Assembly: GCF_022539315.1 (NCBI RefSeq)
Contig: NC_066313.1
Location: 63,925,934 to 63,989,933 of the forward strand
Source of the DNA: Serinus canaria
Taxonomy: Eukaryota; Chordata; Aves; Passeriformes; Fringillidae
DNA: 64,000 bases
Direction: 5' to 3'
A program made the translations under genes and the position numbers. Positions 1 to 12,258 of the stretch are shown here, piece by piece (positions within the stretch are counted from its first letter, which is position 1; each line of letters begins with the position of its first letter). The notes below the pieces were generated by a model. The model had not been told where the DNA came from. It saw nothing but the letters and a program-made list of their open reading frames with translations, and searched no databases.

Positions 1-2940
1 TTTCTTCAAAGTTGATATAGATTAACACCATGTATGTCAAAGTCCTCTATCCCCAAGTCTGGTAAACCTCATTCTTTAATTAAATGGACAATGACTTGAA
101 GTGCAACAAAAAATCCAGCTGTTCTGTTTCTTTATTAGACTTCAGCCTATTTATCAAGCCTACATGTATCACCAACAGGCATGATACTTTCTGTGACATG
201 AAAAACTGAGTTTATCAGCACAGTTCTCCTTAGTTTTAAAAATAATATGTTATGTCACTTGTGTTACTGGGCTCAGAACATAAATATGAAAACAACATGC
301 ACATACTAAACGTGTATTAGAAGGATCAAGATCCAAAAGAAGAAGTAATGTGAATTATAGGTTCCAAAGATTCTTGAACAACCTTTATAAACAGTCACAT
401 AGTTCTCCTGCCATTTCATGCAAGTCAAATTTTACTACTGGCCTCTGGAGAAGAAGAGATAAGAGTCACGTGAGCTGGATCATACAGTCATTTCTTACAT
501 GTGCAATTTCACTGACATGCTGCTGTAGCATCTTGGACAGAGATGGGATAGTATCAAAAAGGCAACTCCACACCCCCCTCATATTCAGGTGCTATAAAAA
601 TATGAAAATTAACCACAATTAATATTAGCATGCTCTGGAAGTTTTAACCCCACAAAAAACAGAGATAATGCAATGTTAATTTTTTCAGACCTCTGCTACC
701 TCAACCTTGCTGTATTCATAAACAGATTAAAAGATAATCATTTGCATACAAGACATACATGGACTTTTCTAGCATATGAACAACTGATTTCAGACAAGTG
801 CTATATGCAGAACAACATCTCAGGTAAAAGAATCTGTCACTATGGCAAGTAGCATAATTCATTCATTTTCAACATTGGCACAACATAAGAAATCAAGAAT
901 AGTAGGAAAGCTTTTTTTTTAATGTCCTTGAAGCAGGCATCAAGCATTTGTTTTGTTTTAACATTAATTAAGCCAAATCTGATAACATGTTTTAATTACA
1001 CAGCACAAACTACTGTTCATATGAAGTACCCTGCTGGTAAAAATGAAGGCCCTCATTGAAGAAATTGCTTAATCATGTGCATAAATTCCTTTAAGTTTAG
1101 GACAGAAAATTTCTTTGATTAAAAATAAAATGTCAAGGTTCTACCAGTGATTGAAGAGGCCACTTTCATTGCACAGACCCTAGGTATGTTTCACAAACCC
1201 ATACTCTGAGTTTCATTTAAAATAAAAACACAGTAAATGAAAGAATCAGATTACCTGCAATCTAGCATGTACTGATGAGCCGGCAAGAAATGAAATATTT
1301 ATCCATGCATACATAGCATTAAAATTGTACTATTTTGAAACAATGTTTTAAAGTTCACCAAGATTTACAATGGAAAATATATTTTTTCCTCTCAATTTTA
1401 CTTTTTTCAAAAGAAATTAAAGTAGAAAAAGCTATCACCAGCAGTGGTTAAGAAACAGCACAAATTATTACTAATTTTTAGACTTCATCATTGCCTTTTC
1501 CAGCTTAGTAGCAAGCACTAAGCTGTTAAGGTTCTAGCCTCAAATAAAAAAAAGTATTTGTTTCATTGCATGATTAGTAAATTGTGAATACAGACTCTAC
1601 TTACAGTGTATAGGACTGGATTTCTTGTATTTGTTTATTAAATAAGCATAAAATTAAAGTTGTCTGACTATGTACATTTACACAAATATTTTGAAATAAT
1701 AACTAACATATGATAAAATACTAGAAGTATCTACTTGTTTTCTTTTTGCTTTGGTCTATGACATTTTCCTATTAATTGCAACTTTCTAAGCTAATTCTAA
1801 TTATCCTATTTCTATATGAAATTAAATCAACACATACCAAAATATTAAAGTACATGATGTTTACTCCATGATAGCAACAGTCTGATTTATGATGCTATTT
1901 CTTAATCCAGACAACAATTTCTAGATTCGATAGGGCTTCAGATTAGCATAGGTTTCCACTTATTTTCTTCTTTATAATACCAGAATACTGTATTAATAAG
2001 ACTTAAGAGCCAGAACATGTTCCCAGAAAAAACAGAAGTAGAGAAACACTTTCATTTCTATCTTATCATTATAAATGAAGTAATAATTTTCACAGCATCC
2101 ATCTGCTCAAAACATAATATCAGAGAGATGTTAACGTGGATATGTCCATAAAAGCTCTGGGAACTGATAAAACAGTAAATAAATTTCTTAACTATTTTTA
2201 ATTTTTAGCCAACACTTTCATCTGCCTCTCAATCCATCAAGATGTAAGTAGAGCTGTATTTTAAAGACACTGAAAAAGTATTAATTTTGAATCCTTAGAA
2301 TACTGCATTGTTTAAGTTTTCCATGTTATGAACTAGATAGTGTCTCTATTTTAATGAATTATGAGCGCTTTGCCTGTTAAGTTGTCCTTGATCTAAAGAT
2401 TATGCTCCCGCTAAAGGTACATTATACAAATGTCTATATTCAGTCATCTTTTGTCAATGCTTTACTATCCATTTAAAAGATCAAGATCAACATAAAGGTA
2501 ATAAAATGATACATAATAGCAGACAGTTATGTTCTCTGTACTTTACTTATCAGTTCTAACTAAGATGTCTTTATCAAAAGGTTCATTTTCATGCAGTAGT
2601 GAGTTTATATCAATCAGTTATCCCTTACACCTGTCAGAACGTTCCTACACCCAGATAAATGTGACTGTTATCAGATACTGGTAGAAGGATAATGTAAAAC
2701 TGCTTTATGAAAACTATTCTTTATTACGGCTCCACAGATGTTTCCTGTTATAAATATCCTACATTGTAACAAACAATACTAATAGCATTCTGTGAATAAA
2801 GAACCAAAGAAGAAAAGTCCCCTCAAGATACAGCCCTTCAATGCCAGAAGCAAATTTATCACTACCCTGTCAGCATTTTGCAGTATATATAGAAATCACC
2901 ACATATGCAAAGCACCAAATGCATTCTTCATACATTTTTC
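1..2940. other. AT-rich non-coding stretch
   Basis: No gene, RNA or recognisable transposon is visible. The sequence is AT-rich with many short A and T runs and stop codons in all frames. The only open frame of note (350-622) has no recognisable protein features. The one stretch that stands out, a GATA and E-box cluster near 2.6 kb, is listed separately. Confidence 0.6.
2580..2690. promoter_or_regulatory. Possible regulatory cluster of GATA and E-box motifs
   Basis: Within about 60 bases there is a TTATC (2618-2622), a CACCTG E-box (2628-2633), an AGATAA (2653-2658) and a further TTATCA near 2668. GATA and E-box sites together are a known enhancer grammar in vertebrates. Such short motifs also occur by chance in AT-rich DNA, so this is only a candidate. 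No gene lies beside it. Confidence 0.2.
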
Positions 2941-2945
2941 AAAAC

Positions 2946-2976
2946 AATAAAGAAAATTCATGGAAAAAAAAAAAAA
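2946..2976 (+). other. AATAAA signal followed by a 13-base poly-A run
   Basis: An AATAAA hexamer at 2946-2951 is followed 12 bases later by thirteen A residues (2964-2976). This is the layout of the end of a polyadenylated transcript or of a processed retrocopy. No coding sequence is recognisable upstream and I see no target-site duplication. A chance A-run in AT-rich DNA is equally possible. Confidence 0.2.
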
Positions 2977-3685
2977 GAAAAAGTTCCGCTCTCGTGGTCA
3001 AATCGATTAAGAGGAACTGAGTGGGCTGTATTATACCAACAATTCTAAAACAAGGTTCCCCATTAACCAAGGGGTCTTTTTGTAAAAAACTGAGGGCACA
3101 CTATCTTCCTACACACTTTCATAAGCTTTTTTTTAATATTTCAATTAAAATACAATAAATCTGCACCTATCCTAAAGGATATATTTGGGCTGTATTTTCT
3201 TCTGCTCATGTGAAAATGTAAGAAATTAGACAGAGGTAAATTGAAGCAGCCATGATTCAACAATATAATCAAGTATCAGAATAGACTATAAAAAAACTAA
3301 TACATTTTTAGTCTATTGCAGCATCAGTACCTTAGGACTGAAAAAACTAAAAGTTTTGGGGCTTCTTTATTTACTCATTCTTGTAATAAATACATTTTCC
3401 CAAAGCTGAAATCAAGCTTTTTCTTCATGGAATAACAATTTGTATCCAAAATTTTATACAAAACCTGTTTATCACACTGTCCCACAGATATAAAATTAAA
3501 AATTTAGTCTTTCTAATACATCATATTTTCATTGTTGGTTGTGAGGCAATGCATGTGAAAGAACAGTGCATAAACCTGATATCAAATTCTTAATAAACTG
3601 ACTAATACAACAGTAGGTTGAAGAATGTTTCAATATTAGAGCAAGAGACGTTTAGAAAATGTGTAAGTAAGCATGAATTTTGCCT
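2977..3685. other. AT-rich non-coding stretch before the first CR1
   Basis: AT-rich sequence with no recognisable gene or repeat. The start of the open frame at 3618-3962 lies here but continues into the CR1 copy and is not a gene. Confidence 0.5.
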
Positions 3686-4050
3686 ATTTAGCCTAAAGAA
3701 GAGACAATTTGAGAGGGAATGTATCAAAGCATACAAACATCTTGGGACAGGTTTCAAGAGGATGAGGTCAGACTCGTTTCAGTGGTGCCCAGAGACAGAA
3801 CAAGGGGCAGTGGGCAAACTGAAAGACAGCAAGTTCCCTCTGAATATGAGGAAAAAATTCTTTGCTTTGAGGGTGACAGGGCACTGGAAGAGGCTGCTGA
3901 GATGTTGTGGAGTCTTGCTCTCGGGAGGCATTCAAAACCCGCCTGGATGTGATCCTGTGTAACGTGCTCTGGGTGACCCTGCCTTGGCACAAGGGTCTGG
4001 ATGATCTCCAGGCATCCCTTCCAACCCCAACCATTCTGTGACTCTGTAAC
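3686..4050 (+). mobile_element. CR1 LINE fragment, 5'-truncated, sense orientation
   Basis: This is the 3' untranslated part of a chicken-repeat-1 (CR1) non-LTR retrotransposon. It follows the family consensus step by step: a TTTAGCCTAAAGAAG-like start, TTCAGTGGTGCCCAG, a diverged form of the consensus segment GTTCCCTCTGAACATCAGG, AGGTTGTGGAGTCT-like text, and CATCCCTTCCAACCCCAACC before an ATTCTGTGACTCTGT tail. The tail marks the 3' end at about 4050 and shows the plus orientation. CR1 copies end in short 8-mer repeats rather than poly-A. It is strongly 5'-truncated, as most CR1 copies are, and contains no reverse transcriptase. Overlapping open frames (3618-3962, 3719-3952 and minus-strand frames) are by-products. 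Confidence 0.92.
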
Positions 4051-6589
4051 TAGAAATAGATGAGGTAAGCAGTACTGGATTGTAATTTTCTTTCATGTGC
4101 CCTGTATCTATTTTTTTTTTCAAAAATCTCTTTTGCTCAGTTATTGTTTTGGCTGCTTTGAAACAATAGTCACAAGAAGACTGAATTTTTTTTCATGTCC
4201 TTGAAACTTTGTTTATAGGTATCTGTGAACAGATCTTCTAAGGTTATGTTTCATAACACTTTCTAAGTGAATCATAGCAGGTATTCCTATATTGCCTACA
4301 GCAGCAGCAGCTGTCTTTTGCCAATGGCAGTTGCATAGCAGCTTACAGACTCTGTAAATCATCTGCTCTACAATAGTTATAAATACTCCATTTACAAAGA
4401 ATCCCAAAACAAAATGGTTATATTGTACCAGCTAGATGTCCACAATGGATAACACAACCCACCACGACCTTCCAAATCAACAGTGACCTTACCAATGTTA
4501 GTAACCTGATTTTTAATAGTCTTTACTTTTTACATGGCCACTGAACAAGCAGGTGATGATGCTGTGAAATTCAAAATACACTAAAACTGTGTAGCAAACA
4601 GGGTTCTAACTTTTGATCTTTGTATTCCCTTTGCCTTTCTTGAAAGAGGTCAAGAACTTTTTTCTTCTCAGATACATACTAGTATCTCTGGGATCTGCCA
4701 ACTATTCCCATGACTCACACCTTTCAGAGCTGTTGCCAAGTCTACCTGGCGCCAGCCAAGTCCTATATGATGTAGGCAAGTCAAGAGTCGTTAAAACCAC
4801 CAAATTGTGTCTATAATTACTACATTTTGATTACTCAACAAATGCTTCAAACCTTCTAACCTAACACTTCTGCATGTCTGCCATTTGTCAGAGTCAATGA
4901 AAACAAAGCTACAAATCAGACCTTCACAAACCTTGCCACTCTATGCAGCACCCAACCACACTGAAAGTGCTGATCTCCCTTTCAGCCAGCACCTGACTAC
5001 AAGTGTTGTAGGCTGAAGAGGAAAATTTCTGGAGTATTTTCACAAGACTGAGGGCTTTGGTTCTGTCCTTTGGATCCAATTCTGCAGTATGAATTTTATT
5101 TATTTGTGCTTAACAGAATTAGAGCTAATTTATATTGTTTAAAATGGGAAAAAAAATCTCCAAAACAGGATCACCAGCTGGGGTTTTTTTAACATATTTT
5201 GGAAGCTATTTGTTCTGATCACCTTTCGCACCAGTTTGTGGAATATTATACATACTAATAAAATCTACTAATTCTACTTTTACTGATGTGAGCATTCACA
5301 TTGACTAAACAGCTGGAAGGCTGTAACAATAGTATGAGATACTATGTGTCTGAAGTCAGTGAAATCCTTAATTATTGAAGTTATGCACACCACATGTTTC
5401 CAAAACTTGTAGAGAAGTGAAGTAAGAAGGGAGGGATCATGAAAAGTACTGTAACTTGCTATGCATTTGGGATATGGTCAGACCCTTATTAGATTTATTC
5501 AGGTTCCCTTCAATGTCTCCTACACTGCTTGGTTTGATTCTTAGTTTTGACAACAATAGTCATATACTGGTGGGTTACACATCACAAGCACCATTAGAAA
5601 ATGCAAATCAGGCATTAAATAGCAAATTAAAAAATTAGTAGCTACTGGCACTGTAAGTACATACAAGCACCACAGCACACCTAACCAGGAGAATGAAGAC
5701 AAGGGACACTATGACCTATCTATGAAAACATTTTAAAAATGTCCAAAACTGCCAAAAAATTGTCCAAAACTGCCCATACCTGTTATAATACCTTCAAACT
5801 TCTTTAAATTTCAGGGTTCTCCTAGAATTTCCATTAAGAATCTGCTTCAATCAGCCATCACTGCTAACAAGCGTTCAGATAGATTTCTTTCACATGTTCA
5901 AAATGCAACTGCCATTTTAATCCAGCTTATCAGAATTCTGTAAATATTTCTAAAGCATCTCTATTGTCAGTTATGATCAGATTATTAGGTGGCTTCTGAC
6001 ACTTTACCATTACCATTATCACCTAAAATAACTTTTCAAAATCCTTTACATGCAATGCCTATGTTGCAGGCTGTCAACGTTACTGTACACAAGAACACAT
6101 CCTGTTTGCAATCCCATCCAGGCAAAACCAAATGCTAAATCAAGAAACTCAGTAGCACATACCTCTTTGGAAGTGAACATACTGAGGCCTAGAGAAAAAG
6201 TATTCAATCAGATAATGCCTGCAAATCAAGACACATGCTCCAAACTTCTGGAATAATACGTTCCGGTGAGTATGGCTGCTTATTGTTCCCTGTCTAAAAG
6301 CTGCACATGTTAAAAAATTGCTAAGTTCAACAAAACTAGATTCAATTTTTGTTTGCTGTAACTTGTGACATGCAAAGCTGAAACAAGATGGACTCACAAG
6401 GCAGCTAAAGAATTACAGACTTGTAACTTCACCCTGCAACATACTGTGTTACGCTTAAAACTTACCAGAACTAACTTTTTACTGTTAAAACAGAAAAGTA
6501 GAACCAAAAGTGAATTTGAATGGAAATTTGCTGTAAATACTGTGATAATGGTTGGAGAAAGGTATAGGAGGCACAAGGCAGATTTAGTC
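4051..6589. other. AT-rich non-coding stretch between CR1 copies
   Basis: No gene or clear transposon is visible. A 14-base motif, TGTCCAAAACTGCC, occurs twice in close succession (5740-5753 and 5761-5774), a small local duplication. Short open frames at 4613-4816, 5456-5638 and 6050-6256 show no known domain, no plausible splice context and ordinary AT-rich composition. Confidence 0.55.
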
Positions 6590-6680
6590 TGGCACAGTAT
6601 GGTTCAGTGGTACCCAGTCAAAGGTTTGACTTGATCTTGGATCTCCTTTCCAAACTTAAGAGTTCTTTGATTCTGACTCC
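6590..6680 (+). mobile_element. Short CR1 3' end, sense orientation
   Basis: The text AAAGGTTTGACTTGATC, then CTCCTTTCCAAACTTAAG and a GATTCTGAC-type end matches the terminal segment of CR1, where the usual form is a GGTTGGACTTGATGATC-like stretch followed by CCTTTCCAACCTTAA and ATTCTGTG repeats. Only the last part is recognisable and the left border is approximate. It ends within about 10 bases of the 3' end of the next CR1, which lies on the opposite strand, so the two copies are tail to tail. It is diverged, so an old insertion is likely. Confidence 0.65.
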
Positions 6681-6687
6681 GAATTAT

Positions 6688-7305
6688 TGAACTTTTTGAA
6701 AGGGACCTTTGGAGGTCATCTAGTCAAAACCCTGCTCAGGGAAAAAATAATACAAGCAGGTTACTCAGGGCCTTAACCAGTGAGCTTTCAACATCTTTAG
6801 GGCTAGAAAGCTCTCTACCATGCTGAGCAATATGTTCCAGTGCTTAATAACTCTCACGGCGACTTTATTTTTCCCGCTATCTATGGACAGAATTCTAGTT
6901 ATAGCAACCTAGGACTTTGGTTCCCTTGCCTTTTTGCAGCACCCCCCTGAAAAAAGTCTTCTCTAGAGTTCTCCTTGAGGTAGCTGGAGACCTCAACAAA
7001 ATCTTTCCATTTCCTTCTGATATTAAAGCAGAACAGCTCAGCTCCCACAGCCCATCCACACAGGACATGTGCTCCAGCCCCAGCCCCCATGGTGGCCTTC
7101 CCAAAGCTCACTCCACAACTTCTCTCAAACTGGGGAGCCCAGAACTGGACAAATGCTCCAGTCTCACCAGTGTTGAAGAAGAGAGGAGAACAATTACTTT
7201 TCTAGACATACTGGCTGCACATGATAACCAAGTGTAAGGTGGCCATCTTCAATGCAAGAGCATGCTGGACACTCAGGGTCTCCAGCTGGCTCCCAGGCTT
7301 CCTCT
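6688..7305 (-). mobile_element. CR1 LINE fragment, antisense orientation
   Basis: Read on the minus strand this is the 3' part of a CR1 element. On the plus strand it begins with GAAAGGGACCTTTGGAGGTC and ATCTAGTC, the reverse complement of the CR1 3' end. It continues with CCCTGCTCAGGG, GTTCCAGTGCTTAATAACTC, AGTCTTCTCTAG and CTGGGGAGCCCAGAACTGG, each matching the inverted consensus in order, and runs past GGCCATCTTCAATGCAAG into the region near the end of ORF2. The 5' border near 7305 is approximate. It is diverged and inactive. The open frame at 6917-7237 is an antisense reading of this repeat. Confidence 0.9.
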
Positions 7306-8639
7306 CTGGGAAATTAGTAAAACTCTCAGCTGACAAATAGGAAGTTTACTCACTGATTGAGAAAACAAAAATTTTTATGTTTCTTTTGACTGGGAAAAGC
7401 ACGGATTTTGACAGAAAACGTATCAGGAGGAGTGGGCTAAAAGCTCTCATTCAAGTGGAAATTCAGTCAGATGGTAAAAAAGCCCAGATGTGTTATCTAG
7501 AGGCTGAGGGATTCAAGCAGGGATGAAGATCTTTCTGCCCCCTCCATAGCCAAGGACAGGCACAGCAGAATGATTCTGCTCCTTTGAGACCAGAAAAATT
7601 GGTAGCTTCTCACTCCATGCAAGCCAGGACAGTGATTCTTCTCCCCTGAGAAACTCCCTAGTCAGGTAAAAGCTAATCTGAGTCTCAAACAACCCCACAA
7701 CTATACCGGTAAATAAACCAGATCATTTTAACTATCTCGTTGGGAAGCCAAAGAGCACAACACAGCTAAAATCACCTTCTTCCCAAAACCACACCAGGGT
7801 AACAATTTGACACTTGCACAAAACCCTGTCCTGGTGAGTTCAGCAGCACATACCCAGCCATTTAAACTCCGTTTGTGGAATGAATCTAGTCATGCGGAAT
7901 TGGCACTGTGCTGAGGATGTCAATTCAAATTCATAAATGCTGAAAGCCAAATCGAGATCTGTAAAAACGTCCTTTTCAAGGAGATCTTATAATTACCTCT
8001 CACAATTACAGCAGATATATTGGGCCTGATTCCTCTCACAAGACAAAATTCATGCTTTGCAGGGAATCCATATGTATTTCCACTTAAATAGTTTTTTTGT
8101 TATAAACTTCATGCAGGCCTTCTTGAAACAAACTGTGCATTGTAGGCAGTAAATCTGATGCAAATTGTAGCATATTAGAGTTTGCTAAATATGATTACAG
8201 AGACATTTTATCTTGTGGAAATGTATTTGTATCTCATAACTATGAAGTCAAAGAACTCCCTTTTCTTGTACCTTCATCCATCCTTTCTACTTTGAAGATC
8301 AATGTCCATTTTCATATTTAACATCGAAAGAGCAAGTAAGTAAAAACAGTATACAGAGAATAAAATACATGTGCTATATATGCAAAAATTCTAGCTAAAG
8401 GCTTCAAAATTCTTCTATGATTTTCTCCAATTTCCTTAGGAAGCAATATAACAAGATAGACAAATGAATATATCAATCTATAAATATAGTACATATACAG
8501 ATATATATCTTCATATGCAAAAAAAATTACAGCTTTCAATGGCCGAAAGCTTATTTCTCTAGGGAGGTTACTCGTCTTTCTATTTAAATGCATCCACTAA
8601 AAAAAAAAAATCTAAGTGCATGTTAACTAGCTCAGTATA
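7306..8639. other. AT-rich non-coding stretch
   Basis: Nothing recognisable as gene or transposon. A 12-base A run sits at 8599-8610. The minus-strand open frame at 8318-8593 is low-complexity AT-rich reading and is not supported as a gene. Confidence 0.55.
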
Positions 8640-8990
8640 AAAGTTGGGACTTTTCATTTCTCTCTGTCTTTATTCCTGACTTTTATTCACAAATGGAAGA
8701 CACTAGCTAGAATGGTCGAGGCTCATTATAAAGTATTATAAAGGTCTACAAGGTAAACACAAAGCCACGTCTGAAACAGCTCATACAGGATGTATAATGC
8801 TGACATGGCTGGATCATCTTCCCTCCCCACCTTTTGCTAGTTCATTATAAGACATGGGGTCATTACTGGAGCCGCTTATTTAAGTTCTTGAAGGGACTCA
8901 CACACCCTTTTGTTGACACAGTCACCATTTGAAGTTTGTGAAAAGAAAATGTCAGCATTCCGATAAAATAATTGAAGAAAGGTGTCTTCT
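8640..8990. promoter_or_regulatory. Conserved-looking non-coding element, candidate enhancer
   Basis: This stretch has few stop-start homopolymers and contains three copies of ATTATAA(A)G: 8725-8733 and 8735-8743 in tandem, then 8844-8851. It also has GTCATTACTGG- and GATAAAATAATTG-like homeodomain-type text. The texture resembles vertebrate conserved non-coding elements. No alignment is available, so conservation is inferred only from appearance. It carries no open frame worth calling. Confidence 0.25.
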
Positions 8991-10984
8991 GACACCTGTC
9001 TTTAAAACATAAAAGGGCTGCAAATTACTTACAGTTCTGAAAAGGACACATATAGGTTTTATTTTAGTAGAGGAGAACGAGAGCACAGAAATGAAAAATC
9101 ACTTTTACCTCTTGCTCTTCCCTTTCTTTTTCTTCAACTGTCCAATAATACATGGCATTCACACTGCAATTTTGTATCAAATATCCATTCAAACTTCCTA
9201 CTTAAGCATTCGCCAGACCTGTTAACTGTGTCCTGATAATTACAGACAGCAATCATCTATATTTGGACAGTGGTCAACAAATACATTCTTTTCCAAATAT
9301 GCTGCTCTTCATGCCAGTCCCTCTCCCCAGTAAACAATTTGAGAATTCATCTGCTTGTTAGGATTTTTAGAGTGCATGCTCTGTTACAAATTCCTTATGC
9401 TTTCTCTTTATGCCCCATGCATGTCCAACAATACACAAGGGCTGCAACACATACCACAGTAACCATGCTGGGTGATACCAGACTCACCTGGCCAGATATC
9501 CTGTCCCTTGTGATGACCATCACTAGCTGCCTAAAGGGAAATCTCTAGAAAAGGAAAACCATTTAATGATACAGTACCAGAAAGATTCATTACCAGTCTC
9601 CAGAAATCAGAACCTTGCGCAGTAATCGTTTACCATCTTGGATGGATTTTTCTGACCTAAATTGTGATTTTTCTGAAACTCTTATCAATTTTTGGCACAT
9701 ACAATGTCCTAGAGCAGTGTATCCACTTTTTTGTGAAGTATAGATCCAGACTTCTGACCTCTGACATCCTCAAGAACCCTTTCTGAGCATCATATTTGCC
9801 AGGATTAAACCAACACCCATAGCATTTTAAGCAGCAGGTTACAACTTTGCATTAACTGTTCAGCTATTTCATACCTGACTTCCTCTTAAAATAGAATGCC
9901 ACAGGTCTCTTGGGACTCATCTTGTCAATTTGTCTTACACTTTCTTCTACTGAAATTCTTGTGAAGCTCTTTATTTAAGCTCCCAGCTACTCAGGAACAT
10001 CCAGAGGAAGTAAGCCCTGCTGCACTGTGACACAGGCCACTTCTCCCAGCATTTCTCCACGCCTGCTCACAGCTGACTTGAAGAGGTCTGTCTCGGAGAT
10101 TAAAGGATGTGCAGGACTCCTCTCTACCTACTCATTAACCATAAGAGACCAATTTTCTTTACCTTTCTCCATGTTCCTGCTACTGCTTTTGATCTTTTCT
10201 TTTGGTGGTATTTACAGGAGTTACAAGCCAGCAGAAAATCACCTGAAGGGACTGGTGCTTTGGCCATGGAATCACTACCAAGTAACAGAGACAATCAGTG
10301 AAATAAGGCTGAAGAACCACATCTTGCACAACTTCGCTGCCTGTATTTCTGAAGTTTGCTCAACTTTTGCTCACAATCCAAGCAGATTCCTACCACAGTC
10401 TTAACAGCTAATTTAAAACAGGTGTGAGAGGAACAGGATCAGTACCCTTATTCCAAAGACAGCTGGGAATAGCAGGCACTGTTGCAGAACACTTTTATCT
10501 CAGAATTCTGCTTGCTAAATGTTATTTACAGCCTTCTGCGTTATTTATCATTTTATCTCATTATGTATTGTCTAGAGATGCAATTTTCAAAATGGGGTGG
10601 GAACACCTTGTTTTAGTGGAATTAGATTTAGCATTTAAAACATTCATATAGCCAATCAAAGTTTAATGAACTCTTCTGCAGACACTGTTTATTTTTGGAA
10701 AAGTTTTAATAACTTTTCCTGTAATTAAAAATAGCAAACAATATCAGAAGCCAGCAGCAATTAAAGGTAATCAAATTTGGGAAATTCTGTAGGAAGTACA
10801 AAAAAGATCTGTAGATATTTTGTTTGGTGTTTATTATCAGTTGAAGCACTGTTTGCTTCACAAAACAGAACAATGCTTATCATTAAAACACAAAAACATT
10901 TCTACTAAGTTCTTTGCCTGATTTTCTTCTTTCATAAAATGCACTCCATGTGAAACAAGTCTTCAAAAAAACAAGGCCTAAAAA
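8991..10984. other. Non-coding stretch with one 125-codon open frame of unknown status
   Basis: No known gene or repeat is visible. The open frame at 10027-10404 encodes a 125-residue reading with one hydrophobic run (about residues 46-64) but no domain I recognise. There is no CpG-rich promoter, and upstream and downstream text is ordinary AT-rich DNA. An open frame of this length is expected occasionally by chance over 64 kb in six frames. Confidence 0.5.
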
Positions 10985-11135
10985 ACCCTACTACTCAGGG
11001 TGCCTTTGAGGATATTTAATTAAAATCTAATCCTGCATTCATTAAGGCTCACATAAATTAAGCTGTCATTCATAAGATTTATGGATTCTCATTTGCATAT
11101 TGCATACAATTCATCAATTACTCAAGTATGAAAGG
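10985..11135. promoter_or_regulatory. Homeodomain and POU site cluster, candidate conserved enhancer
   Basis: About 150 bases carry a perfect TTTAATTAAA palindrome (11015-11024), a TAATCC site of the OTX/PITX type (11028-11033), a CATAAATTAAG segment, and an ATTTGCAT octamer (11091-11098) running into ATTGCATAC, followed by TCATCAATTACT. Octamer sites are bound by POU factors and TAATTA cores by homeodomain proteins. The density of canonical sites is higher than in the flanks. Function and target are inference. Confidence 0.4.
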
Positions 11136-12242
11136 AGCACATTTCCCTTGGAGCTGCATGCTACCCTGCCAACATTTGAAATGAGGGAAAGAGCAAGACT
11201 GTCAGGCATTCACACAAACTTTCTTCCAAATGTCTGCTCCTTGATTAATCTAATTTTCTAGCTATTCCTTACAAGATACAACAACAGCCCTTCTGCAAAT
11301 TTCTATTATTTCTCCTGTCTTCATCACAAAATCTTCTTGTCTTTTACTAATACTTCATGTCTGACTGATTATTATTTGTTTGCTAATGATATGGCATGAA
11401 TGTTTTCTTTATATAAATGCATAAAGCACACATCAGAGTTAAAATAAAATGATTAGTATTTTCAGGTTTTGATTTTTCTGTTTAACATCACTAATTTGCT
11501 TAGCCGAGCTTACTAAAGAACCTAAGCAATGAGTAAAAAAAAAACCTAACAAATTATAAATCTACCATTTAAGCAGCCATCAGTATTGAGCCAGACTATT
11601 TCTCTTAGTGTGTAATGGTAATGTGCACATAATTAAACCATTAAAATTTAACGTTAAAATATAATTAAGAAAAGACAACAAATGTTCAATATGAAAAATC
11701 AGCTTATTCCCAGATGCTGCAGTGTGTACCTGACTGCACTTCTGAAAGTTGTAGGCAAAGTAGAGATACAGGTTAAGGTTTTTTTGTTGCACACAAAACA
11801 TGCTGTGTTAATTCAATTGTCTTCTCTAGGGAGTTAATCTTAATTTCGGTGGCACAACTAGGAAGTAACAGTCTTTGCTTGCCCAGTCTCTGGATACCTT
11901 CCAACATGCATGTGATCAGGTGCTGAATTTAATGCACAACACTCACTCATGTCTGGGAGTTTCTAAATTAAAATATAGGAATGTATCTGCACCACCTAAA
12001 ATAACTCTGAAGGTCTGCTCTAAATCTATTGCCTCATTTTATATTGTTAATGACCTAGGAAAAAAAAAAAGACAGCAGAAAAATACCAAAATTAAGTTGA
12101 AGTTTTCTCAAAAATAATTTTGTTTCACAAATATAAGGATGATAAGGTATGAAACAATAAAAATCCAACATCAAACATCTGTGAACTGCTTAGCGAGATC
12201 ATGTAACACTTTAGAGTGATACTTCTTAGACCAGGGTTACAA

Positions 12243-12258
12243 TTTTTTTTTTTTTTTT
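12243..12258. repeat. Poly-T tract (16)
   Basis: Sixteen consecutive T residues. This is a simple mononucleotide repeat, with no adjoining SINE or retrocopy body recognised on either strand. Confidence 0.9.

Noticed and set aside
3618..3962. 114-codon plus-strand frame and its overlapping shadows
   Set aside because: Most of it lies in the CR1 3' untranslated region, which is not coding in the element.
6917..7237. 106-codon plus-strand frame
   Set aside because: It is an antisense reading of a minus-strand CR1 copy.
10027..10404. 125-codon open frame with one hydrophobic segment
   Set aside because: The hydrophobic run comes from T/C-rich text. There is no signal peptide at the start, no family resemblance and no promoter context.
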